Assembly (NCBI RefSeq): GCF_000620065.1
Contig: NZ_JHVI01000012.1
Coordinates: 1-64,000, forward strand
Source: Meiothermus cerbereus DSM 11376
Lineage (GTDB): Bacteria; Deinococcota; Deinococci; Deinococcales; Thermaceae
DNA: 64,000 bases
Direction of reading: 5' to 3'
Position numbers and translations under genes: made by a program. Below the pieces are notes generated by a model. It saw only the letters and a list, made by a program, of their open reading frames with translations. It had not been told where the DNA came from and did not search any database. Positions 55,671 through 63,301 of the stretch are shown one piece after another (position 1 is the stretch's first letter; each line of letters starts with the position of its first letter).

Positions 55671-55687
55671 ATACCTATAGTGGGTAT
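55671..55687. promoter_or_regulatory. CsoR/CstR-like box upstream of tlpA
   Basis: ATACCTATAGTGGGTAT has ATACC and GGGTAT half-sites in the spacing seen in the cst-like operon boxes. It lies 20-36 nt before the tlpA ATG and overlaps the probable -10 region. Confidence 0.5.
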
Positions 55688-56010
55688 GCCACTTTGAATT
55701 AAATAGCAAGCTCCCTCTGCGCACAAGGGGTTGGGCCACACGATCCACAAAAAAACTTTCAACATCCTGGCAAATACGGCTTGTAGAAGGCTATTGTGCA
55801 CCGCGCCGAGGTGGTTGCTTGGTAGAGGTTTGGCTGGTTAGTTGCTTCTTGCAAAACTCATCAAGTCACAACAGCAACACCCGGTGGAGGGACTTGAATA
55901 AAAATAGTGATGAGGGCTATATTAAAAAGGAATAGGGTCTACGATAATGCATAAAAAGTGTATGTAACACCTCATTGGTTGCCCTTAGGCAGCGGTGGCA
56001 CCTTAATGGG
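55688..56010. other. Long divergent intergenic region, tlpA / sox
   Basis: About 320 bp with no convincing gene on either strand. It contains moderately AT-rich stretches (about 55890-55965). A short RNA or distal regulatory sites are possible but I see no clear hairpin or promoter other than those listed at its two ends. Confidence 0.4.
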
Positions 56011-56013
56011 GAG

Positions 56014-56042
56014 TTGACGTGTATACCCCCAGGCAGTATTAA
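56014..56042 (+). promoter_or_regulatory. Promoter of the sox cluster with CsoR/CstR-like box in the spacer
   Basis: TTGACG (56014-56019), 17-bp spacer, TATTAA (56037-56042). The spacer holds ATACCCCCAGGCAGTAT (56023-56039), 13 of 17 positions as in box 2 of the cst-like operon, with ATAC/GTAT outer half-sites. Position relative to -35 and -10 is the same as in the cst-like promoter. Confidence 0.55.
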
Positions 56043-56069
56043 TGGGTAATCGATAAGCTAAGGTTTGCT

Positions 56070-56504
56070 ATGCGATACATTTTGTTATCAATCATCGGGG
56101 CCTTACTGACGGCCAACGCCCAGGGGGTGGATTTTGACCGCTGGTATCCCTATGCCCAGGCCAGCCAGTATGCCCAGATGCACGGGCGCATCCTGATGGT
56201 CTATTTCTGGAGTGGGGTCTGTCCTTACTGCGACCAAATGAACACCCATGTTCTTTCCGACCCGGCGGTCTCGAGCGTCCTCGAGCGCCGCTTTGTGGTG
56301 GCCAGCGTGGACAGTCATAGCCCCGAAGGACGCGCCCTCAGCGCGCAAATGCGGGCATTTGGCACCCCAAGTTTTGTCTTCTTCGTACCCCAGGGGGGTA
56401 CGTTGAAAGAGGCGGGTCGGCTCTTTGGTAGCCGTACCCGTGCACAGTTTCTGAGCGAACTGCAACAGATCTGTGCGAAAGTGGGAGGTGAAGGTTGTGG
56501 ATAG
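56070..56504 (+). CDS. soxW: SoxW-like thioredoxin
   Basis: 144 aa with signal peptide (YILLSIIGALLTANA) and a thioredoxin fold of the SoxW/DsbD-gamma kind: MVYFWSGVCPYCDQMNTHVL with Cys51-Pro-Tyr-Cys54, the cis-Pro in FGTPSFVFFVPQ, and a C-terminal Cys pair region (QICAKVGGEGCG). It probably keeps the SoxY carrier Cys reduced. First gene of the sox cluster; soxY starts 8 bp before its stop. Confidence 0.85.
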   Translation: MRYILLSIIGALLTANAQGVDFDRWYPYAQASQYAQMHGRILMVYFWSGVCPYCDQMNTHVLSDPAVSSVLERRFVVASVDSHSPEGRALSAQMRAFGTPSFVFFVPQGGTLKEAGRLFGSRTRAQFLSELQQICAKVGGEGCG

Positions 56505-56958
56505 AAGAAAATTTTTGAAAGCATCGGCAGGGGCTGTTGCCGGAACCCTGTTGGCTCATCAGCTCACCTCGGCACTGGCCCAAGGGGGCCTCGAGGGCGA
56601 GGATATTGCCAACCTTGAAAAGGGCTTGCAGCAAGTGCTGGGCAAGAGCTTCAAAGACTTGACAGCCTCGCCCCAGGTTAAGCTGGTGGCCCCTACCATC
56701 GCGGAGTCGGGCGCCAACGTACCGGTGGAGATCGAGGCCAGCCTGCCCGCCGACCAGGTCAAGGCCATTCACTGCTTCAGCGACAAAAACGCCAATCCCC
56801 TGCTCTTCACGGTCGTTCTTAGCGGGGTCTTGCCCTACTACGCCACCCGCGTGCGGGTCGCCGAAACCGCCCCGGTACGGGCCGTGGTCGAAACCAAAGA
56901 CGGCAAGTTCTTGATGGCCTCGCAGTCGGTACGTGTCACTGTAGGCGGTTGCGGTTAA
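56497..56958 (+). CDS. soxY: SoxY sulfur-carrier protein
   Basis: 153 aa. Tat signal DRRKFLKASAGAVAGTLLA, SoxY core (VKLVAPTIAESGANVPVEIEA), and the C-terminal GGCG swinging arm whose Cys carries the sulfur substrate. SoxY-Z holds thiosulfate-derived sulfur outside the membrane during Sox oxidation. Start GTG 56497, preceded by GGAGGTG, inside the end of soxW. Confidence 0.95.
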   Translation: MDRRKFLKASAGAVAGTLLAHQLTSALAQGGLEGEDIANLEKGLQQVLGKSFKDLTASPQVKLVAPTIAESGANVPVEIEASLPADQVKAIHCFSDKNANPLLFTVVLSGVLPYYATRVRVAETAPVRAVVETKDGKFLMASQSVRVTVGGCG

Positions 56959-56970
56959 GGAGGCATGCTT

Positions 56971-57297
56971 ATGGCGATTAACATTCTGGTTCGTTTCACC
57001 CCAGCTAAACCCAAAGCCGGCGAAGAGGTTCGGGTGCAGGTCGTCGTGCAGCACCCCATGGAGCCTGGTACCCGTAAGGATGCCAATGGCAAGCTGATTC
57101 CAGCCGATTACATCAACGAGGTCAACATTACGATGGATGGGCAACTCATCGCCCAGGTCAAGCCCGGCCCCGGCACCAGCGCCAACCCTTTGTTTGCTTT
57201 CAAGATGAAGGCCAGCAAAGCGGGCCAGCTTAAGGTCACCTGCAAAGACCTGAACGGCCAAACCGGCGAAAGAACCGCAGACCTGACCCTGGCCTAG
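56971..57297 (+). CDS. soxZ: SoxZ, partner of SoxY
   Basis: 108 aa immunoglobulin-like protein: VRFTPAKPKAGEEVRVQVVVQHPMEPGTRKD (in sequence), IPADYINEVNITMDGQLIA and the C-terminal GERTADLTLA, all typical. It binds SoxY and interacts with SoxAX, SoxB and SoxCD. ATG 56971 lies 7 nt after GGAGG; the ATG at 56965 is too close. No signal peptide; it is exported with SoxY through Tat. Confidence 0.95.
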   Translation: MAINILVRFTPAKPKAGEEVRVQVVVQHPMEPGTRKDANGKLIPADYINEVNITMDGQLIAQVKPGPGTSANPLFAFKMKASKAGQLKVTCKDLNGQTGERTADLTLA

Positions 57298-57306
57298 GAG
57301 GTTCGG

Positions 57307-58098
57307 ATGGGTCGCTTCTGGCGTTTGGTAGGGGCGGTTGCTCTAGCCCTTTTTAGCCTGATGGTGTTGGCCCAGGAAGAAGACGATCCGGTCAAGGAGG
57401 CCGAGAAGCAGAAGAAGCAGCTTCTGGAGCAGAGCGGGGGGATTCTTCCCAGCGACCTTTATGTAGAGCAGGGCGAGCAGTTGTTCAAAGCCAAGCGTGG
57501 GCCCAAGCAGGTGAGCCTCGAGGCCTGCGACTTTGGCCGAGGGCCGGGGAAGCTCGAGGGGGTGGTGGGGCGGCTGCCCCGCTACTTCTTCGATACCAGG
57601 CGGGTCGAAGACCTCGACTCGCGCATTCGCACCTGCATGATTCGCCTGCAGGGCTTCCGCCCTGAGGAAATTCGGCGTGCTGACGTGGTAGCCATTGCTT
57701 TCTACCTGGCCTCGCTCTCCAACGGGCAGCCGGTCACGGTGCGTCCCTTGATGCCCCAGGAGAAAAAGCTCTACGAGCTCGGCGAGCGGCTCTTTTATCT
57801 GCGGGCTGGCCCGCGCGACATGGGCTGTGCCACCTGCCATGTGACCTACGTGGGCAAGCGGGCGGGGGTTCTCCCCTACTCCGACATCCTCAAGGACAAG
57901 CGAGCCGCCAGCCACTGGCCGGCTTTCCGCTACTCCAACGACCAGGCCTGGACCATGGCCGATCGTATCCGGGCTTGCTACAGCAACCTCAGCATGCCCG
58001 CGCCCGACTTCTACTCCGACCCCATCATTGCCCTGACCCTCTTTATGAACGTCCAGGCCAACGGGGCCCGGATGGATCTACCCGGTTTCATACGCTAG
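57307..58098 (+). CDS. soxA: SoxA, c-type cytochrome of the SoxAX complex (copy 1)
   Basis: 263 aa, signal peptide ending LMVLAQ. One haem site CATCH (174-178); the N-terminal half has no CxxCH, with Cys in LEACDFG and RTCMIRLQGF where dihaem forms have haem 1, so this is a monohaem SoxA. Cys224 in RACYSNL is the axial, persulfidated catalytic ligand. SoxAX joins thiosulfate to the SoxY Cys. GAGG before the ATG; soxX starts 9 bp later. Confidence 0.93.
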   Translation: MGRFWRLVGAVALALFSLMVLAQEEDDPVKEAEKQKKQLLEQSGGILPSDLYVEQGEQLFKAKRGPKQVSLEACDFGRGPGKLEGVVGRLPRYFFDTRRVEDLDSRIRTCMIRLQGFRPEEIRRADVVAIAFYLASLSNGQPVTVRPLMPQEKKLYELGERLFYLRAGPRDMGCATCHVTYVGKRAGVLPYSDILKDKRAASHWPAFRYSNDQAWTMADRIRACYSNLSMPAPDFYSDPIIALTLFMNVQANGARMDLPGFIR

Positions 58099-58107
58099 GG
58101 AGGTTTT

Positions 58108-58686
58108 GTGCGGCGCTTTTACATAATTACGTTGCTCCTCATACTCCTTGGCCTGGCCAGCGGCCAAACCGGCCCGTCTTACATCACCCCGGAACTCCAG
58201 CGGCTGATCCAAGCGGGGGGCCAGAACTACTCGAATACCTTGCTCAGACAAGCCTCCGACCAGGCCCTTTGCTCCATCCACCGCAATAGGCTACCCGCCG
58301 ATGTGCTCGGCCCCTTCATCGAGGCCCAGCGCCAAACCATCAAGTACCCCGCCGATGGCAAGCTGATGGGCGACTGGAAAAAAGGCGAAGCCATCTTCAA
58401 CACGCTGGCCCGCGGCAACTGCTTCTCCTGCCATGTGGGCTCGCCACTCAACATCGGCGGCAATGTGGGGCCCAGCCTGGAGAAGTACGGCCAGCGCGGC
58501 ACTTCCGAAGCAGTTCAGAAATATACCTACGAGGTGATCTACAACACCTGGGCCTACTTCCCCTGTACGGTGATGTACCGCTTCGGGCATAATGGTTTGC
58601 TTAAACCCGAGGAGATAGCCGACGTGGTGGCCTACCTGCTCGACCCGGCCTCGGACTTCAACACCAAACCGGCGCTTAAGCGCTAG
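58108..58686 (+). CDS. soxX: SoxX, c-type cytochrome of the SoxAX complex (copy 1)
   Basis: 192 aa, signal peptide (FYIITLLLILLGLASG). Haem motif CFSCH (105-109); a Met downstream in PCTVMYRFG is the likely sixth ligand. KYPADGKLMGDWKKGEAIF and LKPEEIADVVAYLLDP are typical of SoxX. The N-terminal extension of about 80 residues is longer than in small SoxX proteins. Start GTG after GGAGG. Confidence 0.92.
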   Translation: MRRFYIITLLLILLGLASGQTGPSYITPELQRLIQAGGQNYSNTLLRQASDQALCSIHRNRLPADVLGPFIEAQRQTIKYPADGKLMGDWKKGEAIFNTLARGNCFSCHVGSPLNIGGNVGPSLEKYGQRGTSEAVQKYTYEVIYNTWAYFPCTVMYRFGHNGLLKPEEIADVVAYLLDPASDFNTKPALKR

Positions 58687-58742
58687 TTGCCTTAGCCGCA
58701 GTGTGTTCCCTGGCGGGCGCATGCCTGGGAAATGGAGGTGCA

Positions 58743-60449
58743 ATGACCCGACGTGAACTGGTACAACTCTTGCTGGCCTTGGGTATTACCTCCCCCAAAG
58801 CCTTTGCCCAGGCCATGGAACGCCCCGAGGCGCTCTACGACCTGCCCCCCTTCGGCAATGTTACGCTGCTCTTCAACACCGACCTGCACGCCCAACTGCG
58901 GCCCCACTACTTTATGGAGCCGCCCAACCTGCTGGCGGCCAAAGCCCTGGAAGGCAAGCCTGGCTATCTGGCCGGTGAGGCTTTTTTGCGCTACTACGGT
59001 ATCCGACGGGGTAGCCTGGAAGCCTACGTGTTTTCCTCGGTAGACTTTGCGGCCCTGGCCCAGCGCTTTGGCCCGATGGGCGGTGGGGCCTACATCGGCG
59101 CCCTCATCAAACAGCAAAAAGCCCAGGCAGGGGAAAAGCGCACCCTGGTGCTGGACGGCGGCGATACCTGGACCAACTCCGGCATCTCGCTTTTGACCAA
59201 GGGGCAGGTGGTGGTGGACTGGATGAACCGGGTGGGTTTCGACCACATGGTCTTCCACTGGGAGTACACCCTGGGCCGCGCGCGGGTCGAGGAGCTGGTA
59301 AAGCAGCTGCAGGCCCAGATCGTGAGCTTCAACATCGTGGACGACCTCTTTGGCGACCCCATCTACGAGCCCTACGCCATCCACGAAATCGGGGGCTACA
59401 CCCTGGGCATCATCGGCTCGACCTTTCCATATGTCAAAGTCTCACACCCCGAGGAGTTCTCCGAAGGGCTTTCTTTTGGGATCCGGGAAAACGAGTTGCA
59501 AAAATACGTAGACGAGCTGCGAGGCAAAGGCGTGGATGCGGTGGTGCTGCTCTCGCACAACGGCGTGCCGCTGGATCTGGCCCTGGCCGGACGCATCAAG
59601 GGCCTCGACCTGATTTTGACCGGCCACACCCACGACTTCACGCCCGCCCCCATTCGGGTGGGCCAAACCTGGCTGGTGGCCGGGGGTTCGGCGGGCAAGG
59701 CTGTGGTGCGGGTAGACCTGGAGATGAGGAAAGGCGGGATTGCCGATATACGGGCCAAGACCCTGCCGGTCGCTACCAACCTGATTAAGCCTGACCCTGG
59801 GCTCGAGGCCTTCATCCGCGAGGCCTACGCACCGCATCTGGACTACCTCGACCAGGTGCTGGGCACCAGCGAAACCCTGCTGTACAAGCGCGACTCCACC
59901 TACTCCACCCTGGACGAGCTGGCCGGTCGGGCGGTTCGGGCGGCCTACCCCGAGGTGGAGGTGGCCTTTAGCACCGGCACCCGCTGGGGTACGGCCATTC
60001 TGCCGGGCCAGCCCATCACCATGGATAAAATCCTGGCCTTCACCGGCTTCACCTACCCCGAGGTCTACGTGTTCAAGCTCAAGGGCGATCGCCTGCAGGC
60101 CGTGCTGGAAGACGTGGCGGCCAATACCTTCAACCCCGACCCCTTCTACCAGCAAGGGGGCGACATGAGCCGGGTTTTTGGGCTCTCCTACGACCTGGCG
60201 GTGAATGCTCCCACCGGCCAGCGCATCCGCAACGTGGCCATCCAGGGCCGTCGCCTGGACCCCAACCGGGAGTACACCCTGGCCTCGTTTGGCGGGCGCC
60301 TCCAGCGCAGTGGCACCCTGGTAGAAAAGTACACCCCCCGCCCCATCTACGACCTAATTGCCGAGTATCTCAAGCAGGTCAAAACCGTAAACATCCCCCC
60401 ACGCCCCAGCATGCGGGTGCTGGATCAACGCTATGTATTGCCCGGATAA
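58743..60449 (+). CDS. soxB: SoxB sulfate thiohydrolase
   Basis: 568 aa, 5'-nucleotidase superfamily with dimanganese site: FNTDLHAQLRPHY, VLDGGDTWTNSG, LSHNGVPLDLALA and LTGHTHDFTPAP. The N-terminus (TRRELVQLLLALGITSPKAFA) is a Tat-like signal. It hydrolyses sulfate from the SoxY-bound thiosulfonate. ATG 58743 has GGAGGTGCA before it. It lies between two soxAX-type gene pairs. Confidence 0.95.
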   Translation: MTRRELVQLLLALGITSPKAFAQAMERPEALYDLPPFGNVTLLFNTDLHAQLRPHYFMEPPNLLAAKALEGKPGYLAGEAFLRYYGIRRGSLEAYVFSSVDFAALAQRFGPMGGGAYIGALIKQQKAQAGEKRTLVLDGGDTWTNSGISLLTKGQVVVDWMNRVGFDHMVFHWEYTLGRARVEELVKQLQAQIVSFNIVDDLFGDPIYEPYAIHEIGGYTLGIIGSTFPYVKVSHPEEFSEGLSFGIRENELQKYVDELRGKGVDAVVLLSHNGVPLDLALAGRIKGLDLILTGHTHDFTPAPIRVGQTWLVAGGSAGKAVVRVDLEMRKGGIADIRAKTLPVATNLIKPDPGLEAFIREAYAPHLDYLDQVLGTSETLLYKRDSTYSTLDELAGRAVRAAYPEVEVAFSTGTRWGTAILPGQPITMDKILAFTGFTYPEVYVFKLKGDRLQAVLEDVAANTFNPDPFYQQGGDMSRVFGLSYDLAVNAPTGQRIRNVAIQGRRLDPNREYTLASFGGRLQRSGTLVEKYTPRPIYDLIAEYLKQVKTVNIPPRPSMRVLDQRYVLPG

Positions 60450-60464
60450 CCAGGAGGACAAGAA

Positions 60465-61028
60465 GTGAGGAAAAGATACGTGTTAGGACTTTTGGCCATG
60501 CTGCTGGCGGGGCTGACCCTTTCGCAGCAAAGCCCCTTTCAGCAGCGGGTGCAGCAGGCCATCCAGAGTGGCGGCAGCAAGTTTGCTGAAACCATGAAGC
60601 AAGACCCCGACCAAGCCCTGTGTTCGCAGTACCGCGACAAGCTGCCCCCCGAACAGGTAGGGGCTTTCCTCGAGCGCCAGCGGGCCCTGATTAAGTACCC
60701 CGCCGACGGCAAGCTGATGGGCGACTGGAAACAGGGCGAGGCCCTTTTCACCAATCCCCGCAAGGGCAACTGCTACGCATGTCATACCGGCGACCCCAAA
60801 GAAGCGGGAGCTGGCCGCATGGGGCCGGGGCTGGTGGGGTATGGTGCCCGTGGCACCAGCGAGGCGGTGGTCAAGTACACCTACGACAAGATTTACAACG
60901 CCTGGGCTTCCATGCCCTGCTCGCTGATGTACCGGGCCGGTCATCACGGCATCCTGACCCCAGAAGAAACCGCCCACGTGACGGCCTTCCTGCTCGACCC
61001 GGCCTCGCCGGTGAATGCCAAGAGGTGA
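60465..61028 (+). CDS. soxX: SoxX paralogue (copy 2)
   Basis: 187 aa, clearly related to the soxX at 58108: same KYPADGKLMGDWKQGEALF, haem CYACH (103-107), then PCSLMYRAGHHGILTPEE. Signal peptide YVLGLLAMLLAGLTLS. Differs mainly in the N-terminal third and the loop after haem (DPKEAGAGRMGPGL). Start GTG with AGGAGG. Probably pairs with the SoxA encoded directly downstream. Confidence 0.9.
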   Translation: MRKRYVLGLLAMLLAGLTLSQQSPFQQRVQQAIQSGGSKFAETMKQDPDQALCSQYRDKLPPEQVGAFLERQRALIKYPADGKLMGDWKQGEALFTNPRKGNCYACHTGDPKEAGAGRMGPGLVGYGARGTSEAVVKYTYDKIYNAWASMPCSLMYRAGHHGILTPEETAHVTAFLLDPASPVNAKR

Positions 61029-61032
61029 TGCC

Positions 61033-61830
61033 ATGCAGAAGCGCAGCCTGTGGATCGGATTTTTGTTGGCGCTGGGGTTGGGCCTGAGCATCGCCCTCAC
61101 CCAGCAGCAAGAGGTAGACCCCTACAAGGAAGCCGAGCGACAGCGGGAGCTGTTCCGCCAGACTGCCGGCATTTTGCCCGGCGAGCTCTATGCCGCCCAG
61201 GGCGAAGAGCTTTTTGTCCAGAAGCGCGGGCCGAAGAATGCAAGCCTCGAGGCCTGCGACTTTGGCTTAGGGCCGGGGAAGCTCGAGGGCGCCCTGACCC
61301 AGTTGCCGCGCTACTTTGCCGACACCAAGCGGGTGGAGGACCTCGAGACCCGCATCGTGAGCTGCATGGTGCGGCTGCAGGGCTTTAGACCCGAAGAAAT
61401 CAAGCGCGACGATGTAAAGGCCCTGACTGCTTACGTGGCCTCCAAGTCCAGCGAGATGCCCATCAATGTAGTACCCAAAACCTCGCAAGAAATCGCCATG
61501 TACAACATCGGGCGTGAGCTATGGTACCACCGGGCAGGCGACCGCGACATGAACTGCGCCATCTGCCACGACAGTTACGCCGGGGGCAAGGTGCGGCTGT
61601 CGCCGGTACGCAGCCCCCGCCAGGGCCTGTCCAACGAGTGGCCGGCCTACCGCTTCGAGGCCGACAAGCTCTATACCCTGGAAGACCGCATCGCCTTCTG
61701 CTATGAGTCGGTGGGCATCGCCGCACCCGAGTTTTATTCCGAGCCCTACATCGCCCTTTCCATCTACATGCTAGCCGAGGCCACCAAGGGCAAGAACAAG
61801 TTCACCGAATTGCCGGGGTTCACCCGCTAG
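61033..61830 (+). CDS. soxA: SoxA paralogue (copy 2)
   Basis: 265 aa, strongly similar to the soxA at 57307: LEACDFGLGPGKLEGALTQLPRYFADTKRVEDL in parallel, single haem CAICH (175-179) and catalytic Cys223 in AFCYESVG. Signal peptide IGFLLALGLGLSIAL. Gene order here is X then A, the reverse of copy 1. The catalytic ligand is intact, so the copy should be active, possibly with another substrate range or expression pattern. Confidence 0.9.
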   Translation: MQKRSLWIGFLLALGLGLSIALTQQQEVDPYKEAERQRELFRQTAGILPGELYAAQGEELFVQKRGPKNASLEACDFGLGPGKLEGALTQLPRYFADTKRVEDLETRIVSCMVRLQGFRPEEIKRDDVKALTAYVASKSSEMPINVVPKTSQEIAMYNIGRELWYHRAGDRDMNCAICHDSYAGGKVRLSPVRSPRQGLSNEWPAYRFEADKLYTLEDRIAFCYESVGIAAPEFYSEPYIALSIYMLAEATKGKNKFTELPGFTR

Positions 61831-61866
61831 ACCAGGCCAAGCCGGATTTGGCAAAAGGAGGTGCTT

Positions 61867-62298
61867 ATGCGTAGAGGTTGGATCCTGCTGGTACTGCTGA
61901 GCAGCTTTGGGCTGGCTCAAGAAATGACCCCTGGAGCGCTGCTCCAGATGGGCAGTTTTCTCAAGAAAATCAACCCAGCCAGCTACCTGCTCTACGCAGC
62001 CGAGGCCAAGGATTTTGTGGAGGTCTTTGAGCCATTTATCCTGGACGTTCGCACCGCCGAGGAGCGCTCGAGGGGGTTCCTGCCCGACTCGGTGCATATC
62101 CACATCAGCCAGCTCCCCGATCGCTTGAGCGAACTGCCCAAAGAGAAGGATCGGCCCATCCTGGTGTACTGCGGCACCGGCCACGTCAGCGCGGTAGCGG
62201 CGGCGTATTTGCGGGCCCTGGGCTACCGCGAAGTCAAGAACCTGAACGGGGGTTTTCGGGCCTGGCTCGAGCTGGGCCTACCCGTACAGAAACCTTAG
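61867..62298 (+). CDS. Secreted rhodanese in the sox cluster
   Basis: 143 aa: signal peptide (GWILLVLLSSFGLAQ), then a rhodanese domain with FILDVRTAEERSRGFLPDSVHIH, active loop VYCGTGHVSAVAAAYL and NLNGGFRAWLELGLPV. The YCGxGH loop and overall layout match the secreted rhodanese at 34576. It could pass sulfane sulfur to or from SoxYZ. ATG 61867 follows AGGAGG. Confidence 0.88.
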   Translation: MRRGWILLVLLSSFGLAQEMTPGALLQMGSFLKKINPASYLLYAAEAKDFVEVFEPFILDVRTAEERSRGFLPDSVHIHISQLPDRLSELPKEKDRPILVYCGTGHVSAVAAAYLRALGYREVKNLNGGFRAWLELGLPVQKP

Positions 62299-62307
62299 AG
62301 GAGGCGT

Positions 62308-63174
62308 ATGAAGATCAAGTGGATGTTGTTGTTGGGTTTTATCCTCTCGCTGTCGGCCCTGGCCCAGTCGCTGGAAACCAGCCTGCGCGGTGTTAGTGTG
62401 ACCGACGCCCAGGCCCGGGTCGAAGCGGCCGTCAGTGCCCAGGGCCTCAAGGTGGCCCGTACCTTGAACCTGGGCGGGCAGGTCAAAAACTTTAAGGCCG
62501 ACTTCCCCGACTATCTGCTGATGGTGCTGGAGCCTGAAGCCGGGGTGCTGGCTGCGGTGCAGGAAAACGTGATGACCGCCATCATCCTGCCGCCCACCAT
62601 CTACGTGCACGCCGCCCGGCCCGGGGTGGTCACGGTGGGCACCTTCGACCCCGACCTGATGTTTGCCATGCTGGGGGTCAAAAACAGCAAAAGCCGCTTG
62701 TTGGGGGCTAAGCTCAAAGCGGTTATTGCCAGCCTGGGACTGCCCCGCAAGGTGGCCCCGGCCATGATGCCCGACCCCAGCTCCGGCATGATGCCGGCGC
62801 TGATGTACTGGGTCGAGGGGGGTAATGTGGACGAACTGACCCTCCTGATCGAAAGCGAGCTGGGCAACAACGGCCTCAACGTGCTGCCCTCGGTCAAGAT
62901 GGGCGAGGTGGTGGGCATCCAACCCTGCAAGAGCGAGTGGGCCTACGAGATGTTCATGGCCCAGCCTGCCGGTGGCTTTGCCGCCCCGTGCCGCTTCTTT
63001 GTGGCCCCCATGCCCGGTGGCGTGCTGGTAGGGGCCATCGAGCCCATGCTGATGGGCATCATGCCAGGGGTGGCGCAGAACCAGAAAACCATGGGCATGC
63101 TGCAAGAAGCCCGCCGGGTGATGAGCCAGATTCTGGAGGGGGTGGGCGGCCAGCCCTATCGCCCCCAGCAATAG
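62308..63174 (+). CDS. Secreted tandem DUF302 protein
   Basis: 288 aa with signal peptide (WMLLLGFILSLSALAQS). Two DUF302-like modules appear: residues about 20-135 (SVTDAQARVEAAVSAQGLKVARTLNL..., NVMTAIILPPTIYVHA) and 175-280 (NVDELTLLIESELGNNGLNVLP..., PCRFFVAPMPGGVLVGAI), each with the short-helix/sheet pattern. DUF302 proteins occur next to sox genes in other bacteria, but their function is unknown. Two Cys (PCKSEW and APCRFF) are only in module 2. Shine-Dalgarno GAGGAGG. Confidence 0.75.
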   Translation: MKIKWMLLLGFILSLSALAQSLETSLRGVSVTDAQARVEAAVSAQGLKVARTLNLGGQVKNFKADFPDYLLMVLEPEAGVLAAVQENVMTAIILPPTIYVHAARPGVVTVGTFDPDLMFAMLGVKNSKSRLLGAKLKAVIASLGLPRKVAPAMMPDPSSGMMPALMYWVEGGNVDELTLLIESELGNNGLNVLPSVKMGEVVGIQPCKSEWAYEMFMAQPAGGFAAPCRFFVAPMPGGVLVGAIEPMLMGIMPGVAQNQKTMGMLQEARRVMSQILEGVGGQPYRPQQ

Positions 63175-63195
63175 GCGTTATAACTCAGCGTTATG

Positions 63196-63276
63196 GCTTT
63201 CGTAAGCTTGGATATAATCAGATAAACTTTCCGATAAGCCCAAGCCTACGAAAGCTGCCGGAGAGATAGCCTCCGG
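63196..63276 (+). promoter_or_regulatory. Structured promoter/leader of soxF
   Basis: GCTTTCGTAAGCTTGG (63196-63211) is the inverted repeat of 63240-63255 with one mismatch. TATAAT (63213-63218) lies in the loop. A second hairpin, CCGGAG/CTCCGG, follows at about 63258-63276. The word GCGTTAT is repeated directly at 63176 and 63189. This suggests an independent, regulated promoter for soxF. Confidence 0.45.
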
Positions 63277-63301
63277 GGTGGCTCGGGTCACGGGAGGAAG
63301 C

